Shown: positions 1 to 11,420, counted from the first letter of the stretch. The stretch is 64,000 nucleotides of DNA from Delphinus delphis (GCF_949987515.2 NC_082698.1:4484455-4548454), one strand, 5' to 3'. The notes: generated from the sequence alone by a model not told the origin. Translations and numbers: made by a program.

Positions 1-738
1 CTTCTTTGATCTTTAAAATGTAAAGATGAACCACGTGGGTTGAGACTGAGGACTACAGAATTCCCTATTTACACTGTATCTTCACAAACAGTTTGCTTTC
101 ACAAAACTGCCACTGGGGGGCTTCCCTGGTGGCGCAGTGGTTGAGAGTCCGCCTGCCGATGCAGGGGACACGCGTTCGTGCCTTGGTCCGGGAAGATCCC
201 ACATGACGCGGAGCGGCCGGAGCCTGTGCTCCGTGGCAGGAGGGGCCGCGGCAGTGAGAGGCCCGCGTACCGCAAAAAAAAACAAAAAAACAAAAAAATC
301 CTGCCACTACTCAGGGCTGTAAAATCAGTGTCAGGAAAATGTATTTTCCACCGATTTCTGAGTCCTCGACTGTTTTCTAAGGAAGTTGTGGTTAGTATCT
401 TGCATAAATAAACACACTTGTCATATTAAGATTTTTAACATTTAGAGGTGCTGACTGTGTGAAATGAAATGATATGAATCTAATGAAAAATTAAAATATT
501 TTTACTGATATTAGCAGAAATATATATTTTATGGAATATTATTTGACCTTAATACATTATTCCAGTTTTTAAAAGGGGTATTTAAGATTTAATAACTTTA
601 CAGCAGGTGGCCTTTAAGCATAACAAAATCTATACAAAGAAATTAGGAGGATATTAATGTCAACTATGAAATAAATTAACATGATTTTTACAAAATATAC
701 TGACCATTAAATTAAAAAATATTTTAAGGCAGGAATTT
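1..738 (-). other. PTPRE: Start of PTPRE 3' UTR (runs off the window)
   Basis: Sequence downstream of the TGA is AT-rich and free of obvious coding sequence. No AATAAA is present on the minus strand; an ATTAAA-type hexamer (tttaat on plus, 588-593) is the only plausible weak signal. The human 3' UTR is several kb, so the true end is probably beyond position 1. A CHR SINE (119-299) lies inside this stretch, antisense to the transcript. Confidence 0.6.
119..299 (+). mobile_element. CHR-type tRNA-derived SINE
   Basis: Begins gcttccctggtggcgcagtgg, has the tRNA-like A and B boxes (ggcgcagtggtt; gcgttcgtgcc), contains gaagatcccacatg and ends gcccgcgtaccgc plus an A-rich tail. The flanking direct repeat ctgccact (107-114 and 301-308) marks the target site. 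Confidence 0.9.
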
Positions 739-813
739 TCATTTGAAATTAGCATAATCAGAAAATATATCAATAAAATCTTGTACCACTTTGTAGCAGA
801 ATTCATACTGTTC
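739..813 (-). CDS. PTPRE: PTPRE last coding exon and stop
   Basis: 75 nt: [19 protein letters not shown] then YANFK and TGA (741-739). The acceptor is tttttcag. YANF matches a Grb2 SH2 consensus (Y-x-N), and the equivalent tyrosine in PTPRE and PTPRA is a known phosphorylation site. Although the exon is AT-rich and too short for ORF calling, the match is residue-for-residue to the human C-terminus as remembered. Confidence 0.95.
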   Translation of the reverse strand, partial: EQYEFCYKVVQDFIDIFSDYANFK

Positions 814-2894
814 CTGAAAAAGAAAAACAAGAACACATTAAAATAATATGAAAAAAAATTTGCCTAATTTAATTAGGAGAAACTTTAAAGAGAAGACATA
901 AAAAAGTCTGACCAGTTATTGAAATACTGTATATCCTACTGCGTATCAGCTTCTGTTATATAATTTAGTTTCTAGGCACATGAACATTTCCAAATAAAGC
1001 TGTTTTTCTACATAGAAAATGTCAATGTTCAGTTTCAACTTTAGCATAGTGTATTTTGGACAGTCTGAGTGAGAGATCTTTAGTTTTCATATTTAAACTT
1101 AAAAATAACCACTTTTGAACTGAAAAAAAATGAGCACACTTAACATCAAACTTCAGAGTGTAATGAAAATAATCTACAGAAGTTAAATAAGACAGAAATA
1201 TAGATTATTTTTAAGCCTAAATTTACACTATAAAAGGGCATTGCTTTATATCAATTTTACTAGAATTTAAAAGAAAACTGTGTTGCATATGTATAAGGCT
1301 GTTAACTTATTGGAACACTTGGACATCATCTGACTCCAGACCCCCCAGTGGCTCTTTGAGGGGGTGAGACTAGAGTCAGATGGCGGGTTAACAGGGGACC
1401 AGAAAGCGGGTTGTGTGACACGGCCCCTAACGGGCACTCTAAAGAGGAAATGAAAGAGCTGGGGAAAATGGCCACCGCAGGGCTTCCTTAGTGAGCCTAC
1501 CGTGTGCCTCGGAAAACCATGCGTGCACAATGGTAGGCAGGCAGGTTCAAGTAACAACAGCTACCCTAAAAGGGTCTGGTTCCTTGCAGACCCTGGTCAT
1601 TTGCTGGCCCAGTGAACATGGGAGCTGGGGAAGCAGGGGGACCAAGGGCGTTCCTCATCCCCCTCCCTCCTCTTTCCCAACACCTTGGGTTCAGCCTCTT
1701 CTCTAAATTCCCATTGAACAAAAATCTACAGGCTTTTGGGTTGGAAGAGGCCAAACATTAGCCTGTCTGGCCGTTCTGGAGTCTCAGTCCAGCCATCATG
1801 GGAAGGAGCTGGGCTTTCCAGGGGAAGAAAAGATGAGGCAGAAAACTGCTGTCCTGAGGTTGCAGGGAGGTTGTCAGGAGAGCCAAGAATGGACTAAATT
1901 CCCATTGAACAAAAATCTCTAAATTCCCATTGAACAAATTCCCATTGAACAAAAATCTACAGGCTTTTGGGTTGGAAGAGGCCAAACATTAGCCTGTCTG
2001 GCCGTTCTGGAGTCTCAGTCCAGCCATCACGGGAAGGAGCTGGGCTTTCCAGGGGAAGAAAAGATGAGGCAGAAAACTGCTGTCCTGAGGTTGCAGGGAG
2101 GTTGTCAGGAGAGCCAAGAATGGACGGTGGGGGTCCTCCCTTCCAGCTACTAAGATTCCCACCCGATCACCCAGCCCCCGGACGGGAAAGGGAAGGAAAA
2201 TGCCTGAGTCGGGACCCAGTTAGCACAGAGAATGAGTGGGCCGGGCCGGGAGGGCAAGTGCTAAAAGAAGAAGCCTTGGGGAAAACGACGGGTTGTAACA
2301 GCCTTTGAAGCTGACCTTGCCGTTGCAGAACAATCACCAAATTTGGTGAAGAGGCATCGCTTCCGAAAACCAGCAAGTGTGTGTTTTCACCACGAAATGA
2401 AAGAGAACGTGAGAAGGAACTGTGCATCGCACGGACTCCTTAAGTAAGGCCCCTGGGCAGTGTCTGGAGGCTGAGTGAGATCCAGCCAAGGAACAGAGTC
2501 CACACGAACAGTGGAAGATCGATTACAAGAATCAGGACTGGCAACGTCAGTGCTATTTTTGAACGTGGTACATATTTAAATGCGCATTGGAATCTGGAGG
2601 AACAGTTCACTCTGACATAACGGTTGCTATCATCTGTGCCTCTGTCCAAGGGGTCTTACCATCTGAAGTCACGTGTGTGCCCCTCCTCACGTGTCCTGCC
2701 CGGGGGACAGACCCCAGCCAGACGCAAGGGAAGAAGGGGGTCTGTAGAGCTTTACTGTGAGCTGACTGGAACCTTTAGCTCTTTTTCTTGGAAACCTTAC
2801 CTCCCTCCTTCCCCGTGGACTTGAACTCCTTCAATGAAGCTACATCAGATTCAACATGAGACCATTCTCGATCCCTCTGGAAACGGTTTCTTAC
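814..2894 (-). other. PTPRE intron 18 (between the last two coding exons)
   Basis: AT-rich from 814 to about 1260, then more GC-rich. It contains the 190-bp direct repeat at 1705-2125 described separately. No further exon or RNA gene is recognised. Confidence 0.85.
1705..2125. repeat. 190-bp tandem direct duplication
   Basis: 1705-1894 and 1936-2125 are nearly identical (offset 231 bp); I see one difference, catcatggg against catcacggg. The 41-bp spacer consists of further partial copies of the first bases of the unit (aaattcccattgaacaaa repeated). Confidence 0.93.
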
Positions 2895-3030
2895 CAGGGT
2901 TTGCACCATATGTGGCCTCTGAAGTCGTAAGCTCTTCACAGCTTGGAATACGTCTAAAAGTCCCTCAGCTTTGACCCGTTCCAGAATGTTGCTGAGTGCT
3001 ATGAAAGTCCCCGTGCGCCCAGCTCCAGCA
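2895..3030 (-). CDS. PTPRE: PTPRE D2 exon ([19 protein letters not shown])
   Basis: 136 nt; completes Ser634 of the D2 CSAGAGRTG loop, then [38 protein letters not shown] (to 679). The acceptor is tctgcag and the donor CTG|gtaaga. Confidence 0.95.
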
Positions 3031-4420
3031 CTGCAGAGGAAACGTGCTGGATAAGATACTCAGACGCACCCACGGGCACGGGACTCCCACAGCCTCCGCC
3101 AAGCCCCACACGTCAGTACTGGAATGACTGGAGCTTGGATTTTTAATGATCACTTATAGGTAGCTTAGCTTTGGACTACGAGTCAGCAAACATAAAATTC
3201 CTAAAACACTTGCCTAATTACAACATGAGTTGAATCAGGACCGGTTACAAGTTTTTAAGCTGGTGGAACCATTTCCCTTCTTCCTTGTGTAGACCAGACC
3301 TAACGGAGGCGGGCTTGGCTGGCCTCTTCCAGGGAGCCCTCTGGGGATGCACGGCTGCCCTCTGGGCCCTGGAATCCCACCTGTGGGCTGACTCTACGGC
3401 TGCTCTCCCTGCGTCTGCCTTCCCACAGGTGGGATGACCTTGTGGGTCTCCTTCACCTTTGCATCCCTGGTGCCCAACACGTGTTAAGCTCAGTCTGGGT
3501 TTGCAGAGGGGGAACAAAAAGGAACTCAAAAGGACATCTACAAAGGCACCAGGGACTGGAAACCGAGGCGTGTGCTCTCCCTGCTGGCCAGGCCGGAAGT
3601 GCGCCAGGCGGGTCCCAGACAAGGAAAGAGGCCCAAACCCTCCACGCTGGGTGTTATTAGCTACAAGGCGAAGTGGGTCGGTGCCAATGGCAGTCACAAA
3701 AATGTGGGAACCACACGTGCAGACAAAGGAACAGAAGTGCAGCCTTGGAGGCAAATCAGCAGCCCCGAGATCAAACTCCCCAAACGCGAGGAAGAGCTTT
3801 GCAGGGGTGGTCAAGGCCCCTGCCAGCAGGCGGGCCTGGCCCAGCAAAAAGGTGAGCTGGCAGGTGTCTAGGTTCAGCCAGTTCACCCTCTACCCTCGTG
3901 ATGCCGTCGTTCAAAGTCTTTGCTGGGGGCGCCCAGCTGTGTCCAGGGGTCCCCCTAGTGTGTCCCTCTGCCCTTGGGCCTAACTCGGGAGCCGGGCTGA
4001 GACGGAGGGCGTGGAGCGGTGGGCCCTCCGTTATGGACCCCGGCCTGGACATCCGTGAGCAGCTCAGAAGAGCCTCCTGCTGTGCTGGGTGGGCGCACCA
4101 GCCAGAGTCAGACGGCCTTTCAAAACGAAGACGACTCAAGTTCAGGGTTTGTCGGAGCGGTGCTTGGCAATTTTTTTTTTTTTTCGACAACTTATAAAGC
4201 ACAAAGAAGTGTGTGTTTGAGGCATTTCCTGACTCCTTCTGCCCAAATGCTTCTGCGTGTTATGGTAAGATGACACCTATGCATTTGCGTTATGTGACGT
4301 GCGTAAGGGAAGGGCAAGGATACCGTCCAGGCAAATGATGCTACTGGGAGCAGTGAACTGGGCGTGGGGTCTGTGTCCGCCCCACCCACAGGGCTGCCCG
4401 GGCCCCCAGGGGCCGCTCAC
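3031..4420 (-). other. PTPRE intron 17
   Basis: Unique-looking, GC-moderate sequence with a T run at 4171-4184. Long open frames on both strands here are chance readings in GC-rich intron. Nothing else is recognised. Confidence 0.8.
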
Positions 4421-4587
4421 CTGCAGTGCACGGTGATGGGGTGATCGCCCGTCTGCTGCTGCTGCTTCTGCACGGCCGCAATGAGGTCGATCATGCCTTT
4501 GCCCTCGGCGGGGATCCCGATCTCCGGCCAGCCGTGGAAGTGGAACTGTCGCACGACCCGGGTCTGCTCCTCCTGGCGGGCCAGGGG
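4421..4587 (-). CDS. PTPRE: PTPRE D2 exon with WPE loop and D2 cysteine
   Basis: 167 nt; residues 579-633 plus two bases. It includes [38 protein letters not shown], the glutamine run [11 protein letters not shown] and the D2 cysteine, VHC (Cys633). WPE instead of WPD is the family's usual mark of a weakly active D2. The acceptor is ccggcag and the donor GCAG|gtgagc. Confidence 0.95.
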
Positions 4588-5462
4588 CTGCCGGGCGGGA
4601 AGGGCGCCTCAGTGCTGCCCCACCGCAGGCTCCCCTGCCCTCCCGGGGACTCGGGCCACGGTGTCTGGCAGCCAGCAGAGTTCCCATGTGGCTGGCCTCC
4701 CTGTCAGGGTGTTTGTAGGCCGTGGCCACCCTAAAGCAGAAGGCCAGCAGTGCCTCCTTCTGGGTGGGGACAGGACACTCAGAGGATGCGCCCCTGAGTC
4801 CCCAGGGCCCCCCAGACCCCTCTACGGATCCTCGGCAGTTTTGCTGGAGCTAACAGGAATCATCCCTTTTTTTAAGAGGCCAGGACCCTACACGTCCCTT
4901 CAAGGCTGGAGACGAGGAGTTTCTGAGTCAAGCGGCCCTGGGTCGTTCTGCGACCCGCGTGGAGGAGAACAAGTCTTTGGGCAAAGCTGGGTTTCACTGT
5001 TCTGACCGCCTTGAGCTCAGAATCAAATCCCATAGGTGGGTCATCTTACCCACAGTTGACACACAGCGTCCCCATTCTTGCCAGGGAGCAGTGCCCAAGA
5101 CCCGGTGGGGAGGGGGGATGGCAGAGAGCCCCAGAGACGCCTCTGTGGATTCATCCACTCATTCTTCCTGCTCTCGGCCACGGTCTTTGCTCCTGGGGAG
5201 CGGGTGGCGGTGGGACGCCTCTCGGAATTGGCCTCTTTGCCCCACCATCCCCGTGCTCCAGCAAGGAGGCAGGGGACCACGAGGTCAAATCTTATGGGAG
5301 ATCGGCCACTTGATAACACAGCTTCATACTGTCCTCACTGGCCGTCGATACTAATCTAACTTGGGGCTCCGGAAAAGCCTGAAGGAGCAGGACACTCTGG
5401 CACAATGACAAGCAGACCCCGAGTGATGTCCACAAGAGATTGAAGGGCTTGGGCAACAATAC
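4588..5462 (-). other. PTPRE intron 16
   Basis: Ordinary intronic sequence. No repeat or exon is recognised. Confidence 0.75.
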
Positions 5463-5588
5463 CTGATTGAAAGTGACCAGGAAGTCTCGTATACTGATGG
5501 CTTCAGAAAGGGTATCGCTCTTTATTTCGATCGTTATTTCTCCATGAGTCACTGAGCCCTCTGTTGGCCAATACTGGCAGCATTTATC
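5463..5588 (-). CDS. PTPRE: PTPRE D2 exon (DKCCQYWPTEGSVTHGEIT)
   Basis: 126 nt, 42 codons (537-578): DKCCQYWPTEGSVTHGEIT, IEIKSDTLSEAISIRDFLV, TFNQ. The acceptor is ccccaag and the donor CAG|gtattg. Both ends phase 0. Confidence 0.95.
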
Positions 5589-5964
5589 CTTGGGGGATAA
5601 CATAAAAAGAATTTGCTGCTAGCAGTTTTGACGATCTGGTGCAGAATTGCTCTCAAAGCATTTAACGTATTTCGTCTGACCGAGAAAATAACATATGAAC
5701 ACGAATGTGAATGCTACCAGTGCCTGTTGACCGAGGGAACAGAGCAGAGTCCAGAAACAGACATGCGTGTATTCGCAACTTTGATACAGAACAGAAGTGA
5801 CATGACACAGAGGAGAGACTAGTCAGTAAATGGAGCTGGGAAATCAGTTCTCCGTATGGGAAAAGGGAACTGGATCCCTGACTCACACCCTACCTGGGCT
5901 GATACGAATGCCCCAGCCCCTCCTGGAGTTGGGCAGCGTAGAACTTGCCCTACCATATATGGTA

Positions 5965-7830
5965 GCCTTGAACCTTGATAAAAACAAACCAAGACAGGGT
6001 CAGACTCAACGTCAAAAACAAAACTGTGAAAGCCTTAGAAGAAGAAAATACCTTTTCATTTTGGGGGACAGATTTAACAAACAAGAGCCCCAAAGAGCAA
6101 ACCAACCATGATACAGCAGATTGCAACATCAGATTATAATCAAATTAACTCTGCATCACCCAAAAATATCAAGAGAATGAAAAGACAGACCATCAACTGG
6201 GATGAGATGTTTGCAATACGTAAAACCAACAAGGGATCAGTACCAAGAATACGTAAAGAAATCCTATAAATCAATAAGAAAAGGGCAAACCACCCACTAA
6301 AAAAATGACTGAAAGGCATGAACAGGCACTTTGCACAAGACGAAACATGTCCTCTATAAATATGCATAGTGATTCCTGACCTCACAGGGATCAGAGAGGT
6401 GCAAATCAAGGACACAAAGAGATGATGTTTATACCTATTTAATTAACAAAAATGAGGACATCAGACAACCCTAGGGATGTCGATGAATGATATTCCCCAC
6501 TGACCACTTTGGAAACCACAACCACTTTGGAAAGCCATTAGGAAATGTCTTGCAAATTCAAACTTTCACACACACTCTCCAGTGCAGCATTTTGTCTCTT
6601 TGGAACCTACTATTCCTTGTGCACCATGAGACACGTACAAGAAAGTACCCGCAGCACTGTTTGTAAAACAACAGAATGGAATCAACCCAAATGCCCATGA
6701 CAGGAGAAGGGGCAAAGTCAATGGATGCAGGATGTACAGTTTGTGTTGTGGAGTATAAGGAAATAATGATGAATGAGCCATAGTTATAGGCAGCAACATA
6801 GGAGAATATCAAATGCATAATTCTGAGTGGAAAAACCAACTCAACTTTCTTTTTTTTTTTTGCGGTACGCAGGCCTCTCACCGTTGTGGCCTCTCCCGTT
6901 GCGGAGCACAGGCTCCAGACGCGCACGGGCCCAGCCACTCCGTGGCATGTGGGATCTTCCCGGACCGGGGCACGAACCCGTGTCCCCTGCATAGGCAGGC
7001 AGACTCTCAACCACTGCGCCAACAGGGAAGCCCCCAAGTCAACTTCTGAATAAAGTTCAAAAGCAGACAAAACTAAACAGTTGTTTCTTTAGGAATACAC
7101 ACACGTGATATCAAAAGATTTTTTAAAAAAGCTAAGAACACATCTCCAAGGGTGGCTTTAATTGAAAAGATAATGATAAGTGTTGATGAGGATGGCGAGA
7201 AAATGGAACCCTTGTGCATTGTTGGTGGGAATGCAACACGGGGCAGCTGCTCGGAAAGCAGTCTGGCAGTTCCTCCAAATGTTAAGTGATATGAGTTTGC
7301 AATATAGTCATGATATGGCCCAGCAATTCCACCCCTAGGTATCTACCTAAGAGAAATTAAAAGTTAACATTCATGTAAAAACCTGTCCATGAACGTTCAA
7401 AACATTATTCATAATAGCCCAAGTGAAAACAACGCAAATATCCATCAACTAATGAATGAATAAACAAAATGTGGTATATTTATACAATAAAAAGTAAAAA
7501 AGAGCGGGGAACTGATTCACGGATGAACCCTGACGACATTTACGCTAAGTGGAAGAGCTCAATCACAGAAGACGTGTATGATTCCACTTATACGAAATGT
7601 CCAGAAGACGCAAATCCATGGAGTCAGAAAGTAGATTTGTCGCTGCAGGGACTACAGGGAGGAAGTGGGTAAGTGATTTTTTTGTGGGTATGGGGTTTCT
7701 TTTTGGGGTGATGAAAATGATCTGGAATTAGTGATGCTGCACAACTCTGAATATACTAGAAACCACTTTTCCTTTAGAAAGATGAATTGTATGGTATGTG
7801 AATTATATCCCAACCAAACTGGTTTTAAAA
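5965..7830 (+). mobile_element. Old L1 (LINE-1) 3' fragment, interrupted by a SINE
   Basis: It shows the L1 3' pattern: tatcaagagaatgaaaagacag, then aacccttgtgcattgttggtgggaatg, the cataatagccc segment, and an ending of gtgaattatatcccaac. The coding part is decayed. A CHR SINE (6850-7034) has inserted into it. Confidence 0.75.
6850..7034 (-). mobile_element. CHR-type SINE, minus orientation
   Basis: Reverse complement of the CHR element: T run, gcggtacgcaggcctctc, gtgggatcttccc, ending aacagggaagcc. Imperfect flanking repeat aa(c/g)tcaactt (about 6838-6847 and 7036-7045). Confidence 0.9.
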
Positions 7831-7981
7831 AGCAAAGAAATCAAAAAACACAAATTCAGGACAGTGGTTACCTCTTGGGAGAATCTGGAAAAATGTACAT
7901 TATTGGCAAAAGTTTGGTTTTTCAGCTGGATGGTGGGTTTGTGACTGTTTATTACGTTATTAAATAAAAACAAGAAGGCCA

Positions 7982-8191
7982 GGGCTACCCTGGTGGCGCA
8001 GTGGTTGAGAGTCCGCCTGCCGATGCGGGTTCGTGCCCCGGTCCAGGAAGATCCCACATGCCGTGGAGCGGTTGGGCCCGTGAGCCATGGCCGCTGAGCC
8101 TGCGTGTTCGGGGCCTGTGCTCCACAACGGGAGAGGCCGCAACAGTGAGAGGCCCGCATACCGAAAAAAAAAACCAAAAAACAAAAAACAC
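7982..8191 (+). mobile_element. CHR-type SINE with 15-bp target duplication
   Basis: ctggtggcgcagtggttgag through gcccgcataccg plus an A/C-rich tail. Perfect flanking repeat aaaacaagaaggcca at 7967-7981 and 8192-8206, so the insertion is young. Confidence 0.92.
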
Positions 8192-8631
8192 AAAACAAGA
8201 AGGCCATGCATGGATCTTTGGGAAAAAACAAATGTTTAACTCATTCAGTTTTACCAGAACTATACTAATTAGGTACATATATCAATACTTATGTCTTTCT
8301 GTTCAAAAAAAAGTGAATAAATGTCTTTTTCTTCAACAGGTTGTGACCAAATTTGTATTTGTGGCAAACACAAGATGGCAGAATTTCAAGCCAGGTTAAA
8401 TAAAATGTAGGCTAAGAATAAAGCCAGTGGGTAGTTACGATTAACTTGTGGTGGGCGTGGTGATGAAATAAAACCTTTTCCATTTCCAGCCTCTCCCCCT
8501 CCTCAGTGGTTGTGGCCTGGCCTCACAGAGGACAGCGGGTGAGACATTCACAAGGGACAGGTAGTCACATCAGGTGGGCTGCACCTGGTGTGTGTTAACG
8601 GCCCCACAGGTGGGCTGGGCGGCGCCCTGAC

Positions 8632-8766
8632 CTGCTCTCTCTCCTGGACCTCGGTCAGCATCACGATCGTATGGCACTCCCGCTCCCAGACCATCCTCCA
8701 GAAGTCCTCCACTGTGTGCGCCAGGGGCCCCTGGGTGGCGATGAAGTAGTCCTTCTGCCGGTAGCC
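8632..8766 (-). CDS. PTPRE: PTPRE D2 exon ([19 protein letters not shown])
   Basis: 135 nt, 45 codons (492-536): [45 protein letters not shown]. The acceptor is tttgaag, and the donor CAG|gtcagg is weaker than the other donors (C at +3). WERECHT differs from the human WEWKSHT that I remember at three adjacent residues. Confidence 0.94.
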
Positions 8767-9952
8767 CTTCAAATGGGAGCAGAGGTTAAAGTCCGACTTC
8801 CTTCCAACCCATTTCCACCGTGGGACATGTGAGTATAGGACAGCCCAGGGCCGGATGAGGGACAGTATTCTCCAGACTTCCAGGGCCTGAGCCAATCCAG
8901 CTGGCACACGCTCAGAAAACAGGTCGAGATGCCCAAGCTAGACAGCCCCCCTTCAGCCCCAGGTCACCTCTGAATGGGTATCACGAACCCCTTGCTTGGG
9001 CTGGCTTTGATTCTAACATGTCTGGATGCGTCACAGCTAAGTTAGCATCGCAGTGGGGCAGCGAGCCTGGGCATGGAGTTAGAGGAAGTGGGTTCAAGTC
9101 CCAGGTCCTCCCCTCGGGCCCAAGTGACCCCTGGCACAGCATTCTCATCTGCAAACAAAAACCCTTGCACGGACTTGGCTGCTGTGCTCTCTCCTGCCCA
9201 TTCATCAGCTAACTCTGCTATGCACGAAGCAGCCTAAGACTGGGCCTAAACACAATCGTGCTGTCCACGCACAGCACATGCGAGAGAAAGCGCGTGCAAG
9301 CACGGATAGCAGGTGGTGTGCAACAGAGAGGGAAAAGGGAAGTCACTATGTGTTAAAAGCAGAATGGAGGGCTTCCCTGGTAGCGCAGTGGTTAAGAATC
9401 TGCCTGCCAATGCAGGGGACACGGGTTCGAGCCCTGGGCCGGGAAGATCCCACATGCCGCGGAGCAACTAAGCCTGTGCGCCACAACTACCGAGCCTGCG
9501 CTCTAGAGCCCGTGAGCCACAAATACCAAGCCCGCGAGCCACAACTACTGAAGCCCATGCACCTAGAGCCCATGCTCCGCAACAAGAGAAGCCACTGCAA
9601 TGAGAAGCCCGCGCACCGCAATGAAGAGTAGCCCCCACTCACCGCAACTAGAGAACGCCTGCGTGCAGCAATGAAGACCCAACACAGCCAAAAATAAATA
9701 AATAAATTAAAAAAAAAAAGCAGAATGGAAAAATAGCAAATTATTTAGCAGCACACCTACATCCTCTATTTCCAAAGTTCCTTATTCATTTTCTTTAAGC
9801 AAGTGTCTGCTAATGAAATGGTTTCGATTTCTGTGGGCGTGTCTATCCTTTCTGATTGTGAAAGCAAGTTGATCAAGAGTCTCTGTGATTACAGATGAAG
9901 AGAGCATGCGTCCTCTCCAGGCACACAAGCAGGGCCGGGCCGCTGCACTTAC
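8767..9952 (-). other. PTPRE intron 14
   Basis: Contains a weak MIR-like stretch (about 9050-9160: gttcaagtcccaggtcc, attctcatctgcaaa) and a longer CHR-family SINE (9369-9715). Otherwise unremarkable. Confidence 0.75.
9369..9715 (+). mobile_element. Longer CHR-family SINE (about 350 bp)
   Basis: Starts gggcttccctggtagcgcagtgg, then repeated ccacaactac/ctagagcc blocks, agcccgcgcaccgcaa, and ends aaaaataaataaataaatt plus A run. Flanking target duplication aaaagcagaatgga at 9355-9368 and 9716-9729. Confidence 0.92.
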
Positions 9953-10029
9953 GTCTATAAAGGACGCGTTGATGTAATCCGTGTACTCCTGGCCCCTTTT
10001 CATGGAAAGGATGACGCGGTTGAAGTCAT
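9953..10029 (-). CDS. PTPRE: PTPRE D2 exon (DFNRVILSMKRGQEYTDYI)
   Basis: 77 nt; completes Tyr466, then DFNRVILSMKRGQEYTDYI and NASFID (to 491). The acceptor is ctttgcag and the donor GAC|gtaagt. Equivalent of D1 exon 23954-24030. Confidence 0.95.
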
Positions 10030-11002
10030 CTGCAAAGCAGTGTGTCCCCTGGGTCAGAACCAACCCCATCCTGCCTTGCAAACTTGAACATGCTGCTAGG
10101 AGCTTCCGAGACATAAAACTTATGGATAAAATCACTAAAAAAAAGTCAACTCAAAGGAAGGTTTACTTTCTAAAATAGGTTAATTCAAGTGGCCCAGGAA
10201 GCTGTGTTTTACCAGGGAAGTTCTAAAGTAATCCACTTATCGTTCTCATTTGTCATAATTGAGGTAATTCCTACCAAAACGTAAGCATTAAAGTAAATTT
10301 AAAGAGTAAAAATTTAAAGAGTAAAAAAGAGTAGCCGGCCCGGGACATCACAGCCGCAAAGACCGGACTTTCTCAGCCCACACACTGCCTGCCTGGGCAG
10401 GTCCACGTGAGACCCGCTCCTGCCCGCGCTTGAGCCCGGGCGGGGAGGTGGAGGGGACGTCTGGATGAGGCGTCCTCTTCCCCTCAAGGTGGGTGCCCTC
10501 CCCTTCCCCCCAGGTTCCTCTGATGCTCCCGCAGGCCCCCAGACCCCGGGCAGCCCAGTGCCCGATGCCACCCTGCCCATGGTTCGCCCGTCCCCAGGCC
10601 CCTTCCTGGAAGGTCTCAGCTGAGTTTGGTCCTGCTACACATCCTGGGCCAGGACCCCTGCTCTGTGTACGGGGGGCTTCATGCCTCTGCCCAGGCTCGG
10701 GGTAGAACTGGATGACATGCAGAAGCAGGAGGCAGAGTCAGGCCAGAATCTCACCGCTTCCAGGAAGTCCTCCCCTCCTGCCTCCAAGTCCAGGTCACAA
10801 GCTGCTCGCCTGACACCCACAGGACTGTCTGGGTCACTCGTGCCTTCCCCACACTTGACAGAGCTCCCAGAGGGCATCCTGCCCTTGACCCCTGGTTTAC
10901 AGGGGTGGGTGGGCAATGACTTCTTAGCAACTGAAGCCAGAGGGTACCAGCCCGATCACGCCTGCCTCAAGGGCTTCCCCTCCGCGGCCCGGGCTGCCTT
11001 AC
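10030..11002 (-). other. PTPRE intron 13
   Basis: AT-rich near the 5' splice site region (10080-10330), then GC-rich. Nothing is recognised. Intron 12 (11097-11420, 324 bp) is also featureless. Confidence 0.75.
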
Positions 11003-11096
11003 ACGGGATGATCTGGATGACCCTGGCCTTCTTCATGTTGGCCGGCAGGTTGCCTGTCCTCATGTTCTCCTTCATGATCCGGACATTTGTCAGCTT
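11003..11096 (-). CDS. PTPRE: PTPRE D2 exon (KLTNVRIMKENMRTGNLPA)
   Basis: 94 nt; residues 435-465 plus one base (KLTNVRIMKENMRTGNLPA, NMKKARVIQIIP). The acceptor is gccgcag and the donor CCGT|gtaagg. In D2 the KNRY position of D1 is replaced by KKARV, as is usual for receptor PTP D2 domains of this subfamily. Confidence 0.94.
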
Positions 11097-11420
11097 CTGC
11101 GGCCAAGAGGACACAGCCGTGCAGTGAAAACCCGGACATTCCCGAGAGACCCCTCAGCCTTCTAACAGCTCTACCGTCAACGGCACCTGCTCAATGGAAA
11201 CAGCTGTCTGCTTCTCCAGACACTTCCTGAGTCTTGGGAAATAAAAGTGTATGCACGACACGCCCACTGCACAGGTGGTTGCTAAGCTCTGAAAGTCCCC
11301 AGTACTCTTCCCTCGGAAGTCACGGGCAGGACGGCTCCCCTGCGTTTTCTGGGGTCAATCAGGGGGGGAAGCAACTGAAAGCAGCTTCGTGTAAGAGGTG
11401 GCCCTTAAGTCGGCACCTAC

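Larger units (their letters stand above)
5589..8631 (-). other. PTPRE intron 15
   Basis: Mostly filled by an old plus-strand L1 3' fragment and two CHR SINEs, listed separately. The remainder (5589-5960 and 8210-8631) shows no recognisable element. Confidence 0.8.

Noticed and set aside
588..593. Poly-A signal ending PTPRE
   Set aside because: A lone weak ATTAAA without other support; the 3' UTR most likely continues beyond the window.
3245..3886. 213-residue open frame on the minus strand
   Set aside because: Lies inside PTPRE intron 17 with no acceptor/donor or recognisable motif; overlapping open frames of similar length on the other strand show it is compositional.
9369..9715. tRNA gene suggested by A and B boxes
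   Set aside because: The boxes belong to tRNA-derived SINEs with A-rich tails and target duplications, not to functional tRNAs; the same applies to the other CHR copies.
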